Shown in pieces: positions 1-6,420 of a stretch of DNA of 6,477 nt. Origin of the DNA: CAZYMF01 sp964648215 (GTDB lineage Bacteria > Desulfobacterota > Binatia > HRBIN30 > JACQVA1); contig CAZYMF010000246.1 of NCBI GenBank assembly GCA_964648215.1, positions 1 through 6,477 on the forward strand, in the 5' to 3' direction. The notes beneath the pieces were generated by a model, which was given only the letters and a program-made list of their open reading frames with translations, did not search any database and was not told the origin of the DNA. Position 1 is the stretch's first letter. Each line of letters starts with the position of its first letter. The position numbers and the translations under genes are program-made.

Positions 1-447
1 GGTGGCGATGGTGCTGCCGTGAATGGTGCCGAGCGCGGTGTCTATCTCGTTGCGGCCCTCGCCCTGGTCGGCGCCGTACTTGCGGGCGAGCTTGATCGCC
101 GCCTCGTTGGCCTCGGCGCCGCTGTTGCAAAAGAAGGCCCGGTCGGCGAACGAGGCATCCACCAGCCGCTGCGCCAGCTGCGCCTGGGGCGCGCTGTGAT
201 GGAGATTGGAGACGTGCAGGATGGCGCCGGCCTGCTCGGTGAGGGCGCGGGTGACGCTGGGATGGCAATGACCGAGGTTCACCACCACCGTGCTGGCGAA
301 GAAGTCGAGGTACTCCTTGCCGTCGGCATCCCACACGCGGCAACCCTGGCCTCGCACCAGCGCCAGGGGCGCCCGGGCGTAGATCTGGAACAGGTACTTG
401 CCGCCGAGATCGATAATGTCCTTGTTCGTCATCTCCGTCTTCGCCAC
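1..447 (-). CDS. argD: Acetylornithine aminotransferase family protein, N-terminal part (cut by left edge)
   Basis: This is the first 149 codons of a class III PLP-dependent aminotransferase. ArgD transfers the amino group from glutamate to N-acetylglutamate semialdehyde, giving N-acetylornithine, in the cytoplasm. Visible family features are the strand VRGQGCRVWDADGKEYLDF (residues 31-49), LGHCHP (58-63) and the PLP-phosphate-binding NSGAEANEAAIKLAR (108-122). The PLP lysine would lie beyond the window. I chose the GTG start at 447 because GGAG (453-456) sits 5 bases upstream; an in-frame ATG at 432 has no well-spaced Shine-Dalgarno and is the alternative. The gene follows argB by about 85 bp on the same strand, which supports the ArgD assignment over other class III aminotransferases. 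Two segments differ from my memory of typical ArgD: ASTVVV where GIAV is usual (residues 51-56), and TIHGST (141-146) where the family usually has SFHGRT. A related acyl-ornithine or omega-aminotransferase therefore remains possible. Confidence 0.85.
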   Translation of the reverse strand, partial: MAKTEMTNKDIIDLGGKYLFQIYARAPLALVRGQGCRVWDADGKEYLDFFASTVVVNLGHCHPSVTRALTEQAGAILHVSNLHHSAPQAQLAQRLVDASFADRAFFCNSGAEANEAAIKLARKYGADQGEGRNEIDTALGTIHGSTIAT

Positions 448-452
448 TGTCT

Positions 453-456
453 CTCC
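453..456 (-). promoter_or_regulatory. Ribosome binding site of argD
   Basis: On the minus strand GGAG stands 5 bases ahead of the GTG at 447. It decides the start in favour of GTG 447, because the ATG at 432 has a GGAG directly abutting it with no spacer. Confidence 0.55.
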
Positions 457-479
457 GGCCCGCCGGCGTCTCGACGGCC

Positions 480-504
480 ACGGGCGCGGCATGTCGTCGC
501 CCGT
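480..504. repeat. Short inverted repeat in the argB-argD spacer
   Basis: A 7-base perfect inverted repeat, ACGGGCG (480-486) and CGCCCGT (498-504), has an 11-base loop and lies within the 85-base argB-argD spacer (448-532). In the leftward transcript it would form a GC-rich hairpin. No run of U follows it on the minus strand, so it does not look like an intrinsic terminator. It could be an mRNA processing or pausing structure, or chance in GC-rich DNA. Nothing else is recognisable in this spacer. Confidence 0.3.
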
Positions 505-532
505 CGCCCCGCCGGCAACCGCGACGCTCGGG

Positions 533-1483
533 TCACGCTCGTTTCGGCTCCAGGCGCTTGCGCGCGACGCCGCCGCGCTGGCTGGCGCGCACGACCTCGG
601 TGCCGACGCCCTCGCGGGTGAAGATCTCGAGCAGCAAGGCGTGCTTGACCCGGCCGTCGATGATGTGCGTCTTGCGCACGCCGCCGCGCAGGGCGTCGAT
701 GCAGCACTCCACCTTTGGAATCATGCCCTCGCCGATGACGCCGTCGCGGATCAACTGCTGGGCGCTGTCGACCTCGAGCGTGGGCATCACGGCGCCGTCG
801 CCGCCGCGGATGCCGTCGACGTCGGTGAGCAGAATCAGCTTCTCGGCGCCCAGGGCCTCGGCGACCTTGCCGGCGACGAGGTCGGCGTTGATGTTGTAGC
901 TCTCGCCCTTGTCGCCGGCGCCGACGGGGGCGATCACCGGAATGAAGTCGCTGCGGTCGAGCGACTCGATCACGGTCGGGTTTACCGCGCGCACCTCGCC
1001 GACCAGCCCGACGTCGAGGCGGGCACGCTTACCCTGCTCCTCCACCGTGAGGTTCATCTTGCGGGCCAGGATCAGCTCGCCGTCCTTGCCCGAGAGGCCG
1101 ACGGCGCGACCGCCGTGGCGGTTGATCAGGGTGACGATCTCCTTGTTGATCTTGCCCACCAGCACCATCTCGACGACGTCCATCGTCGCCTGGTCGGTGA
1201 CGCGCATGCCGCGCACGAAGGTCGACTCGATGTTGAGCTGCTTGAGCATGCCGCCGATCTGCGGCCCGCCGCCGTGCACGATCACCGGGTTCATGCCGAC
1301 GAACTTCAGCAGGACGATGTCCTGGGCGAAGCTGGCCTTGAGGTCCTCGTCGACCATGGCGTGGCCGCCGTACTTGATGACGAACGTCTTGCCCGAGAAG
1401 CGGCGGATGTAGGGCAGGGCGTCGAGCAGGATCTCGGCCTTCTGGATCAGGGTTTTCATCTGGCGTGGGCTGCGCGGGGGCAT
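533..1483 (-). CDS. argB: Acetylglutamate kinase, arginine-sensitive type
   Basis: ArgB phosphorylates N-acetylglutamate with ATP, the second step of arginine synthesis, in the cytoplasm. The 316-residue protein shows the whole amino-acid-kinase fold signature: KYGGHAM (37-43, phosphate-binding Lys and Gly), HGGGPQI (70-76, acetylglutamate binding), GLSGKDG (129-135), NADLVAG (199-205), LLTDVDGI (218-225) and the C-terminal EGMIPK (252-257). Residues 10-29 (start KTLIQKAEILL) form the extra N-terminal helix found in hexameric, arginine-inhibited acetylglutamate kinases, so feedback inhibition by arginine is the likely control. The start at 1483 is favoured because AGGTG, overlapping the hslU stop, lies 4 bases upstream. 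An internal Met at residue 9 (1459) would give the more usual N-terminus but lacks a clear ribosome site. A basic tail of roughly 18 residues (RASQRGG to KRLEPKRA) extends past the usual end near GTEVVR. The gene begins 7 bases after hslU and is followed by argD. Confidence 0.96.
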   Translation of the reverse strand: MPPRSPRQMKTLIQKAEILLDALPYIRRFSGKTFVIKYGGHAMVDEDLKASFAQDIVLLKFVGMNPVIVHGGGPQIGGMLKQLNIESTFVRGMRVTDQATMDVVEMVLVGKINKEIVTLINRHGGRAVGLSGKDGELILARKMNLTVEEQGKRARLDVGLVGEVRAVNPTVIESLDRSDFIPVIAPVGAGDKGESYNINADLVAGKVAEALGAEKLILLTDVDGIRGGDGAVMPTLEVDSAQQLIRDGVIGEGMIPKVECCIDALRGGVRKTHIIDGRVKHALLLEIFTREGVGTEVVRASQRGGVARKRLEPKRA

Positions 1484-1490
1484 CCTTCAC

Positions 1491-1492
<2 letters not shown>
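1484..1492 (-). promoter_or_regulatory. Ribosome binding site of argB overlapping the hslU stop
   Basis: On the minus strand the hslU stop TAG runs into AGGTGAAGG directly before ATG 1483, giving AGGTG with a 4-base spacer. The ribosome site and the hslU stop share bases, which suggests translational coupling of argB to hslU. It supports start 1483 over the internal Met at 1459. Confidence 0.5.
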
Positions 1493-2845
<1,353 letters not shown>

Positions 2846-2849
<4 letters not shown>

Positions 2850-3451
2850 GCCAGCTCCTCGATCACGAAGCTGTCGTTGGTGAAGACGCAGATGTTCGCG
2901 GCGATGCGCATCGCCTCCTCGGCGATGGCGCGCGGGGCCAGCGCCGAGTGCTTCATGAGGGCGCGGGCCGCGGCCAGGGCGTAGTTGCCGCCCGAGCCGA
3001 TGGCGATGACGCCGTCGTCGGGCTCGATGACGTCGCCGCTGCCGGACAGGACGAGGATCGACTCGCGGTTGGCCGCGATCAGCAAGGCTTCGAGCCGCCG
3101 CAGCAGGCGGTCGGTGCGCCAATCCTTGGCCAGCTCGACGGCGGCCCGGGTGAGATTGCCGTTGTACTGCTCGAGCTTCTTCTCGAACTTGTCGAACAGC
3201 GTGAAGCCGTCGGCGCTGGAGCCGGCGAAGCCGGCGGCGACCTGGCCGTTGTAGATCCGGCGCACCTTGCGGGCGTGCTGCTTCATCACCGTGTTGCCGA
3301 GGCTGACCTGGCCGTCGCCGGCCATCACCACCTTTTCCTGGTGGCGCAGGGCGAGAATCGTCGTGCTGCGGATCCGCTTCCCCGCCGCGTCGGCGGTGGC
3401 CGCGGCCCGCTGCGGGAGGACACGGCGCCTCGGTGAGGAGTTGCTGGCCAT
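2846..3451 (-). CDS. hslV: HslV, threonine protease subunit of HslVU, with long N-terminal prosequence
   Basis: HslV is the proteasome-beta-like peptidase whose free N-terminal Thr is the nucleophile. The core starts at STTILAL (29-35). Counting T30 as mature Thr1, the other active-site residues fall exactly at the family offsets: D46 = Asp17 in AGDG, K62 = Lys33 in ARKVRR, and S153 = Ser124 in IGSGG. Most HslV proteins start with Met-Thr or only a few residues before the Thr. Here 29 residues precede it, basic and Ala-rich, with no signal-peptide character. The start is forced: the only stop-free span upstream begins after the xerC TGA at 3484-3482, and between there and T30 ATG 3451 is the only ATG, GTG or TTG codon. 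The ribosome site is modest (GAGG about 11 bases upstream). The gene follows xerC by 30 bp and overlaps hslU by 4 bases. The identity is secure; how the prosequence is removed is unknown. Confidence 0.96.
2855..2860 (-). promoter_or_regulatory. Ribosome binding site of hslU inside the hslV 3' end
   Basis: On the minus strand GAGGAG lies 5 bases ahead of ATG 2849, within the last codons of hslV. A strong site inside the upstream gene, together with the ATGA overlap, fixes the hslU start and indicates coupled translation. Confidence 0.65.
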
Positions 3452-3481
3452 TCGTGCTTGTGCCTCGTATCGCCGCGCGGA

Positions 3482-4405
3482 TCAAGCGCGGGGATGAGCC
3501 TTGTCGTATACGGCCATCAGGTGATCGAGGTCGAGGTGGGTGTACTTCTGCGTCGTCGACAGGTTGGCGTGTCCCAGCATCTCCTGGATCGCCCGCAGGT
3601 CCGCGCCGGCCCCGAGCAGATGCGTGGCGAAGCTGTGCCGCAGCGCGTGCGGGCTGGCCTTGGTGGCGATGCCGGCCTTCAGGATGTAGTGGTCGACCAT
3701 GCGGCCGATGCTGCGGGTAGTCAGCCGTTGGCCGCGCCGGTTGAGAAACACGGCCTCGGGATCGTGCAGCCGGGCACGGCAGAGATCCGTGATCCGCGCG
3801 CGGTAGGTCTCGAGGGCCCCCAGGGCCTTCTTGCCGACCGGCACGATGCGTTCCTTGCCGCCCTTGCCGCGCACGCGCAGCAGCTCGAGCTGGGTGTCGA
3901 CGTCGCTCCAGTCGAGCGAGACCAGCTCGGAGACGCGCAGGCCGGCGGAGTAGATCACCTCCAGGATCGCCCGGTCGCGGCACCCGTCGGCGCTGTCGGC
4001 GCGCGGGGCCTCGAGCAGGCGAAAGATGTCGTCGACGCTGAGGTGAACCGGCAGCTGTTGCTCCTTCTTGGGGGTGACGATGCCGGCGGCCGGATCGTGC
4101 CCGATGACGCCGCGCCGGCGCAGGAAGCGGCAGAACGTCTTCACCGCCGACAGCTTGCGGCCGGCGGAGCTCCTGCGGTTGTGGCGCAGCAGCTCGACGA
4201 CGTAGGCGCGGACCGCGGCCTGATCGATCCGCTGCACGTCGATCTCCGCCGCGCCGTCGGGAGCGGTCGCAGCGCCGCACAGGCGCTGCGCCAGCAGGAA
4301 GGAGCGAAACTGGCGCAGATCGCTGACGTAGTTGCGCACGGTGTGGGGCGAGGCGTTGCGCTCGACCCGCAGGGCCTGCTCGAAGCTGGCAATCTCACCC
4401 AACAT
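3482..4405 (-). CDS. xerC: XerC-type tyrosine site-specific recombinase
   Basis: XerC-type recombinases, usually paired with XerD, resolve chromosome dimers at dif during division. The 307-residue protein has the N-terminal SAM-like DNA-binding domain (about 4-100, with SPHTVRNYVSDLRQF at 19-33) and a C-terminal catalytic domain. All catalytic residues are visible: R157 in AGLRVSEL, K181 in GKGGKER, H253 and R256 in HALRHSFATHLL, H279 in LGHANL, and nucleophile Y288 in TTQKYTHLD. Its length and compactness fit XerC/XerD rather than a phage integrase. Its place directly upstream of hslVU matches the known codV-codW-codX order of Bacillus and similar clusters in Deltaproteobacteria, which favours XerC over XerD. 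The start is ATG 4405, the first gene of the leftward operon; only a weak purine-rich GGCGGA precedes it. An insertion of about 10 residues around 44-54 lengthens the N-terminal domain slightly. Confidence 0.93.
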   Translation of the reverse strand: MLGEIASFEQALRVERNASPHTVRNYVSDLRQFRSFLLAQRLCGAATAPDGAAEIDVQRIDQAAVRAYVVELLRHNRRSSAGRKLSAVKTFCRFLRRRGVIGHDPAAGIVTPKKEQQLPVHLSVDDIFRLLEAPRADSADGCRDRAILEVIYSAGLRVSELVSLDWSDVDTQLELLRVRGKGGKERIVPVGKKALGALETYRARITDLCRARLHDPEAVFLNRRGQRLTTRSIGRMVDHYILKAGIATKASPHALRHSFATHLLGAGADLRAIQEMLGHANLSTTQKYTHLDLDHLMAVYDKAHPRA

Positions 4406-4436
4406 CAGTCCGCCGACTCGTCTTCCAATCGCTGCG

Positions 4437-4466
4437 TTGTTCGCGCCAACACCGGTATGCTATCAA
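4437..4466 (+). promoter_or_regulatory. Candidate extended -10 promoter for the Cys-rich/DUF35/thiolase genes
   Basis: On the plus strand TGCTATCAA (4458-4466) is an extended -10 form, TG-n-TATCAA, with 4 of 6 matches in the hexamer. A weak -35, TTGTTC (4437-4442), lies 18 bases upstream. Transcription would begin near 4473, giving a leader of about 65 bases before the ATG at 4539. The -10 overlaps the -10 of the opposite candidate promoter by two bases. Support is by eye only. Confidence 0.28.
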
Positions 4467-4485
4467 CCCACATCCCGAGCGGCAA
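4457..4485 (-). promoter_or_regulatory. Candidate sigma-70-like promoter for the xerC-hslVU-argBD operon
   Basis: On the minus strand a -35-like TTGCCG (4485-4480, 4 of 6 consensus matches) is separated by 17 bases from a -10-like TAGCAT (4462-4457, 4 of 6). This would start transcription near 4450, about 45 bases before the xerC ATG. It is the best match I found in the divergent region. Two imperfect hexamers at ideal spacing can arise by chance, so this is a proposal only. Confidence 0.35.
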
Positions 4486-4538
4486 GAAACGAGGGCACGG
4501 CGTGTCGAGCTTTGATTCGACGGTTGCGGAGCGGCGCG

Positions 4539-4853
4539 ATGGCTGAAACGCGGGCCACCGCGGGCGGCCGGGTCTGTCATCGCTGCGGCACGGCGATCGG
4601 AGCGGTCGAGCGCGTCGGGCGCCGAGACACCTGCCTGCAGTGCGGCAGCGACCTGCACTGCTGCCGCAACTGCCGCTTCTACGTGCCGGGGCATCACAAC
4701 GACTGTCTCGAGACGCAGGCCGAACGGCAGGTCGACAAGCAGGCGGGCAACTTCTGCGAGTACTTCTCCTTCCGCACCGGCCGGGCGGGAGCGGCCGTCC
4801 CGGTCGCCGACGCGCGGGCCAAGCTGGACGCGCTGTTCGCCAAGAAGAAATGA
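4539..4853 (+). CDS. Small nine-cysteine putative zinc-binding protein, conserved hypothetical
   Basis: I do not recognise a named function. The 104-residue product has Cys at 13, 16, 32, 35, 41, 42, 45, 56 and 73. CxxC pairs at 13-16 and 32-35 look like one zinc ribbon. A second cluster, CCRNC (41-45), then C56 in NDC and C73 in NFCEYF, together with the histidines of PGHHN (50-54), could bind a second metal. The tail (residues 79-104) is Ala/Arg/Lys-rich and ends in three lysines. There is no signal peptide or membrane segment, so it is probably cytoplasmic. The ATG at 4539 is chosen because GGAG (4528-4531) lies 7 bases upstream and everything before it is antisense to xerC. The pattern CCxNCxFYxPG followed by NFCEYF recalls short conserved hypothetical proteins of Deltaproteobacteria, from memory. 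Its stop overlaps the next start as ATGA, so it is probably co-translated with the DUF35 protein. Metal binding is inferred; iron-sulfur binding is not excluded. Confidence 0.8.
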   Translation: MAETRATAGGRVCHRCGTAIGAVERVGRRDTCLQCGSDLHCCRNCRFYVPGHHNDCLETQAERQVDKQAGNFCEYFSFRTGRAGAAVPVADARAKLDALFAKKK

Positions 4854-5257
4854 CCGCCGGGCGACCGATTCGACCGGGGCTGCTCGATCTCGAGCGCACG
4901 CCGGCGGGCCTGCTCGGGGGCCGCTGCCCCGCGTGCGACCGATACCACTTCCCGGCGCAGGCGACCTGCCCCTACTGCGCGTCGGCGTGCGACACGGTGC
5001 GCCTGAGCGAGCGCGGCATCCTCCATCTTGCCACGGTCGTGCACAATCCTCCGCCCGGCTATCGTGGCCGGACGCCCTACGGCTTCGGCGTGATCGAGCT
5101 CCCCGAGGGCTTGCGCCTCGTCAGCCCGTTGACCGAAGCGAGCCTGGAGCGGCTGCCGGCGGGTACGCCGATGCGATTGCGCGTCGTTCCCCTGTTCGTC
5201 GACGAGGAGGGCCGCGAGGTGCTCAGCTACGCTTTCGCGCCCGCGGAAGGCGGATGA
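4850..5257 (+). CDS. DUF35-type protein: zinc ribbon plus OB-fold, thiolase partner
   Basis: The 135-residue protein matches the two-part DUF35 layout. An N-terminal helix region (about 5-22) is followed by a rubredoxin-like zinc ribbon with C26-x2-C29 and C40-x2-C43, enclosing the HFPAQATCP segment typical of the family. An OB-fold then runs from about 50 to 130 (start GILHLATVVHNPPP). Known DUF35 proteins such as ChsH2 and those of archaeal acyl-CoA complexes bind a thiolase-superfamily subunit and help hold the CoA substrate. The thiolase-like gene 16 bp downstream supports that role here. The start at ATG 4850 overlaps the preceding TGA by ATGA; the only ribosome site is a weak AAGAAG, suggesting re-initiation after the Cys-rich gene. 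The length is usual for the family. A stand-alone acyl-CoA-binding role is less likely. The specific substrate cannot be read from the sequence. Confidence 0.9.
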   Translation: MTAGRPIRPGLLDLERTPAGLLGGRCPACDRYHFPAQATCPYCASACDTVRLSERGILHLATVVHNPPPGYRGRTPYGFGVIELPEGLRLVSPLTEASLERLPAGTPMRLRVVPLFVDEEGREVLSYAFAPAEGG

Positions 5258-5263
5258 AGCGCC

Positions 5264-5269
5264 GGGGAG
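5264..5269 (+). promoter_or_regulatory. Ribosome binding site of the thiolase-like gene
   Basis: GGGGAG lies 4 bases ahead of ATG 5274 in the 16-base gap after the DUF35 stop. It fixes the thiolase start and shows that this gene has its own strong initiation site, unlike the DUF35 gene before it. Confidence 0.6.
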
Positions 5270-5273
5270 TGCA

Positions 5274-6413
5274 ATGAGCCGCGCGGTGGCCATCGCCGGC
5301 GTCGGCATGCATCCCTTCGGTCGCTTCGACGGCAAGGGCGTGGTCGACCTCGGCGTCGAGGCGGTGCGGATGGCGCTGCAAGACGCCGGGGTCGAGCGCC
5401 GCCGCGTTCAGGCGGCCTACTGCGGCACGGTGTACTCGGGTGTGGCGGCCGGACATCGGGTGCTGACGGCGCTCGGCGCCACCGGCATCCCGATCATGAA
5501 CGTCGAGGCGGGATGCGCCAGTGGCGGTGCGGCGTTGCAGCTCGGCGTGGAGGGGGTTCGCTCGGGCGCCCACGAGTGCGCGCTGGTCTTCGGCATGGAG
5601 AAGATGCCGCGCGGCATCATTCGCTCGTCGTTCTGGGAGCCCTGGGCGGAGCAGATGGGCCTCAGCCCGGCCCCCGCCTACTTCGCCCTGCGGGCACAGC
5701 GGCTGATGCGCGAGTGCGGCGTCACGCGCGAGCAGCTGGCGCTGGTTTCCGTCAAGAACCACCGCCACGGCGTCGACAACCCCTACGCGATGTTCCGCAA
5801 GCCGTTCACCGTCGAGCAGGTGCTGGCCTCGCCGATGGTGTGCGATCCGTTGACCCTCTACATGCTGTGCTCGCCCAACGAAGGCGCCGCCGCGGTGGTG
5901 CTGCGTCCGGCGTCGGGCGCCCCTCGCGAGGTGATCGTGGCGGCGACGGCGCTGCGCTCTCACCTTCCCGGCAACGTCCTCGGCGAGCACACGCCGCTGT
6001 GCGGCCTGGTGGACGACGACGTCACCTCGCCGACCGAGCTGGCGGCCCGCGCGGCCTACGCGCAGGCGGGGCTGGGTCCGCAGGACGTGGACGTGGTGGA
6101 GCTCCAGGATACCGAGTCGGGTCGCGAGCTGCAGTCGTACGAAGAGCTGCTGCTGTGTCCGCGTGGCGCGTGCGGGCAGTGGATCGAGGACGGAGTGACG
6201 GCGCGCGAGGGCAGGCTGCCGGTCAACGCCAGCGGCGGGCTGCTCGCCAAGGGAGAGCCGCTGGGCGCCTCCGCGCTGGGCCAGATCGTCGAGCTCTACT
6301 GGCAGCTGCGCGGCGAGGCCGGCCCGCGCCAGGTGGCGCGGGCGCGGGTGGGGCTCGCCCATACCGTCGGCCGCGGCGCCAACGCCTCGGTGACCGTGCT
6401 GCGGCAAGCGTGA
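5274..6413 (+). CDS. SCP2/lipid-transfer-type thiolase-superfamily enzyme with altered active site
   Basis: This 379-residue protein has the thiolase double fold in the SCP2-type layout, beginning VAIAGVGMHPFGRF (5-18). The nucleophile loop is intact, with C81 in EAGCASGG (78-85). The other catalytic loops are changed. Where SCP2-type thiolases have HDCF, this protein has QDTE (278-281). The GHP loop is GEP (327-329, E328 for His) within NASGGLLAKGEPLGAS (318-333). The second catalytic Cys loop is HTVGRG (363-368), without Cys. The flanking text (ELYWQLRGEAG at 340-350) is otherwise clearly family-like, so this is not decay. Such proteins pair with DUF35 partners; the Ltp2-ChsH2 complex is a retro-aldolase shortening steroid side chains as CoA thioesters. 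A C-C bond-cleaving or bond-forming acyl-CoA reaction with the upstream DUF35 protein is therefore a reasonable inference, while acetyl-CoA acetyltransferase is a likely but doubtful automatic label. The start is ATG 5274 with GGGGAG 4 bases upstream. No terminator hairpin follows the stop. Confidence 0.93.
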   Translation: MSRAVAIAGVGMHPFGRFDGKGVVDLGVEAVRMALQDAGVERRRVQAAYCGTVYSGVAAGHRVLTALGATGIPIMNVEAGCASGGAALQLGVEGVRSGAHECALVFGMEKMPRGIIRSSFWEPWAEQMGLSPAPAYFALRAQRLMRECGVTREQLALVSVKNHRHGVDNPYAMFRKPFTVEQVLASPMVCDPLTLYMLCSPNEGAAAVVLRPASGAPREVIVAATALRSHLPGNVLGEHTPLCGLVDDDVTSPTELAARAAYAQAGLGPQDVDVVELQDTESGRELQSYEELLLCPRGACGQWIEDGVTAREGRLPVNASGGLLAKGEPLGASALGQIVELYWQLRGEAGPRQVARARVGLAHTVGRGANASVTVLRQA

Positions 6414-6420
6414 GCGGGGC

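Noticed and set aside
480..504. Intrinsic terminator between argB and argD
   Set aside because: The inverted repeat has only 7 pairs, an 11-base loop and no U-run in the leftward transcript.
2850..4280. Open frame continuing upstream of hslU through hslV and xerC, suggesting a giant HslU fusion
   Set aside because: The upstream part is an Arg/Pro/Gly-rich shift of the HslV and XerC frames without motifs. The real HslU start has a strong ribosome site and an ATGA overlap.
3482..4405. Phage or integron integrase marking a mobile element
   Set aside because: The length, the first position ahead of hslVU and the lack of any nearby attachment repeat or cargo fit chromosomal XerC.
4332..4538. Upstream extension of the nine-Cys protein to an earlier ATG
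   Set aside because: The added 69 residues are antisense to xerC and contain no Cys pattern like the core. ATG 4539 has a well-spaced GGAG.
3458..4546. Plus-strand open frame of 362 codons opposite xerC
   Set aside because: Antisense to a recombinase with all catalytic residues present; its sequence has no domain features.
5223..6407. Minus-strand open frame of 394 codons opposite the thiolase gene
   Set aside because: His/Arg/Ala/Leu-rich antisense shadow of a well-conserved thiolase fold; no ribosome site or motif seen.
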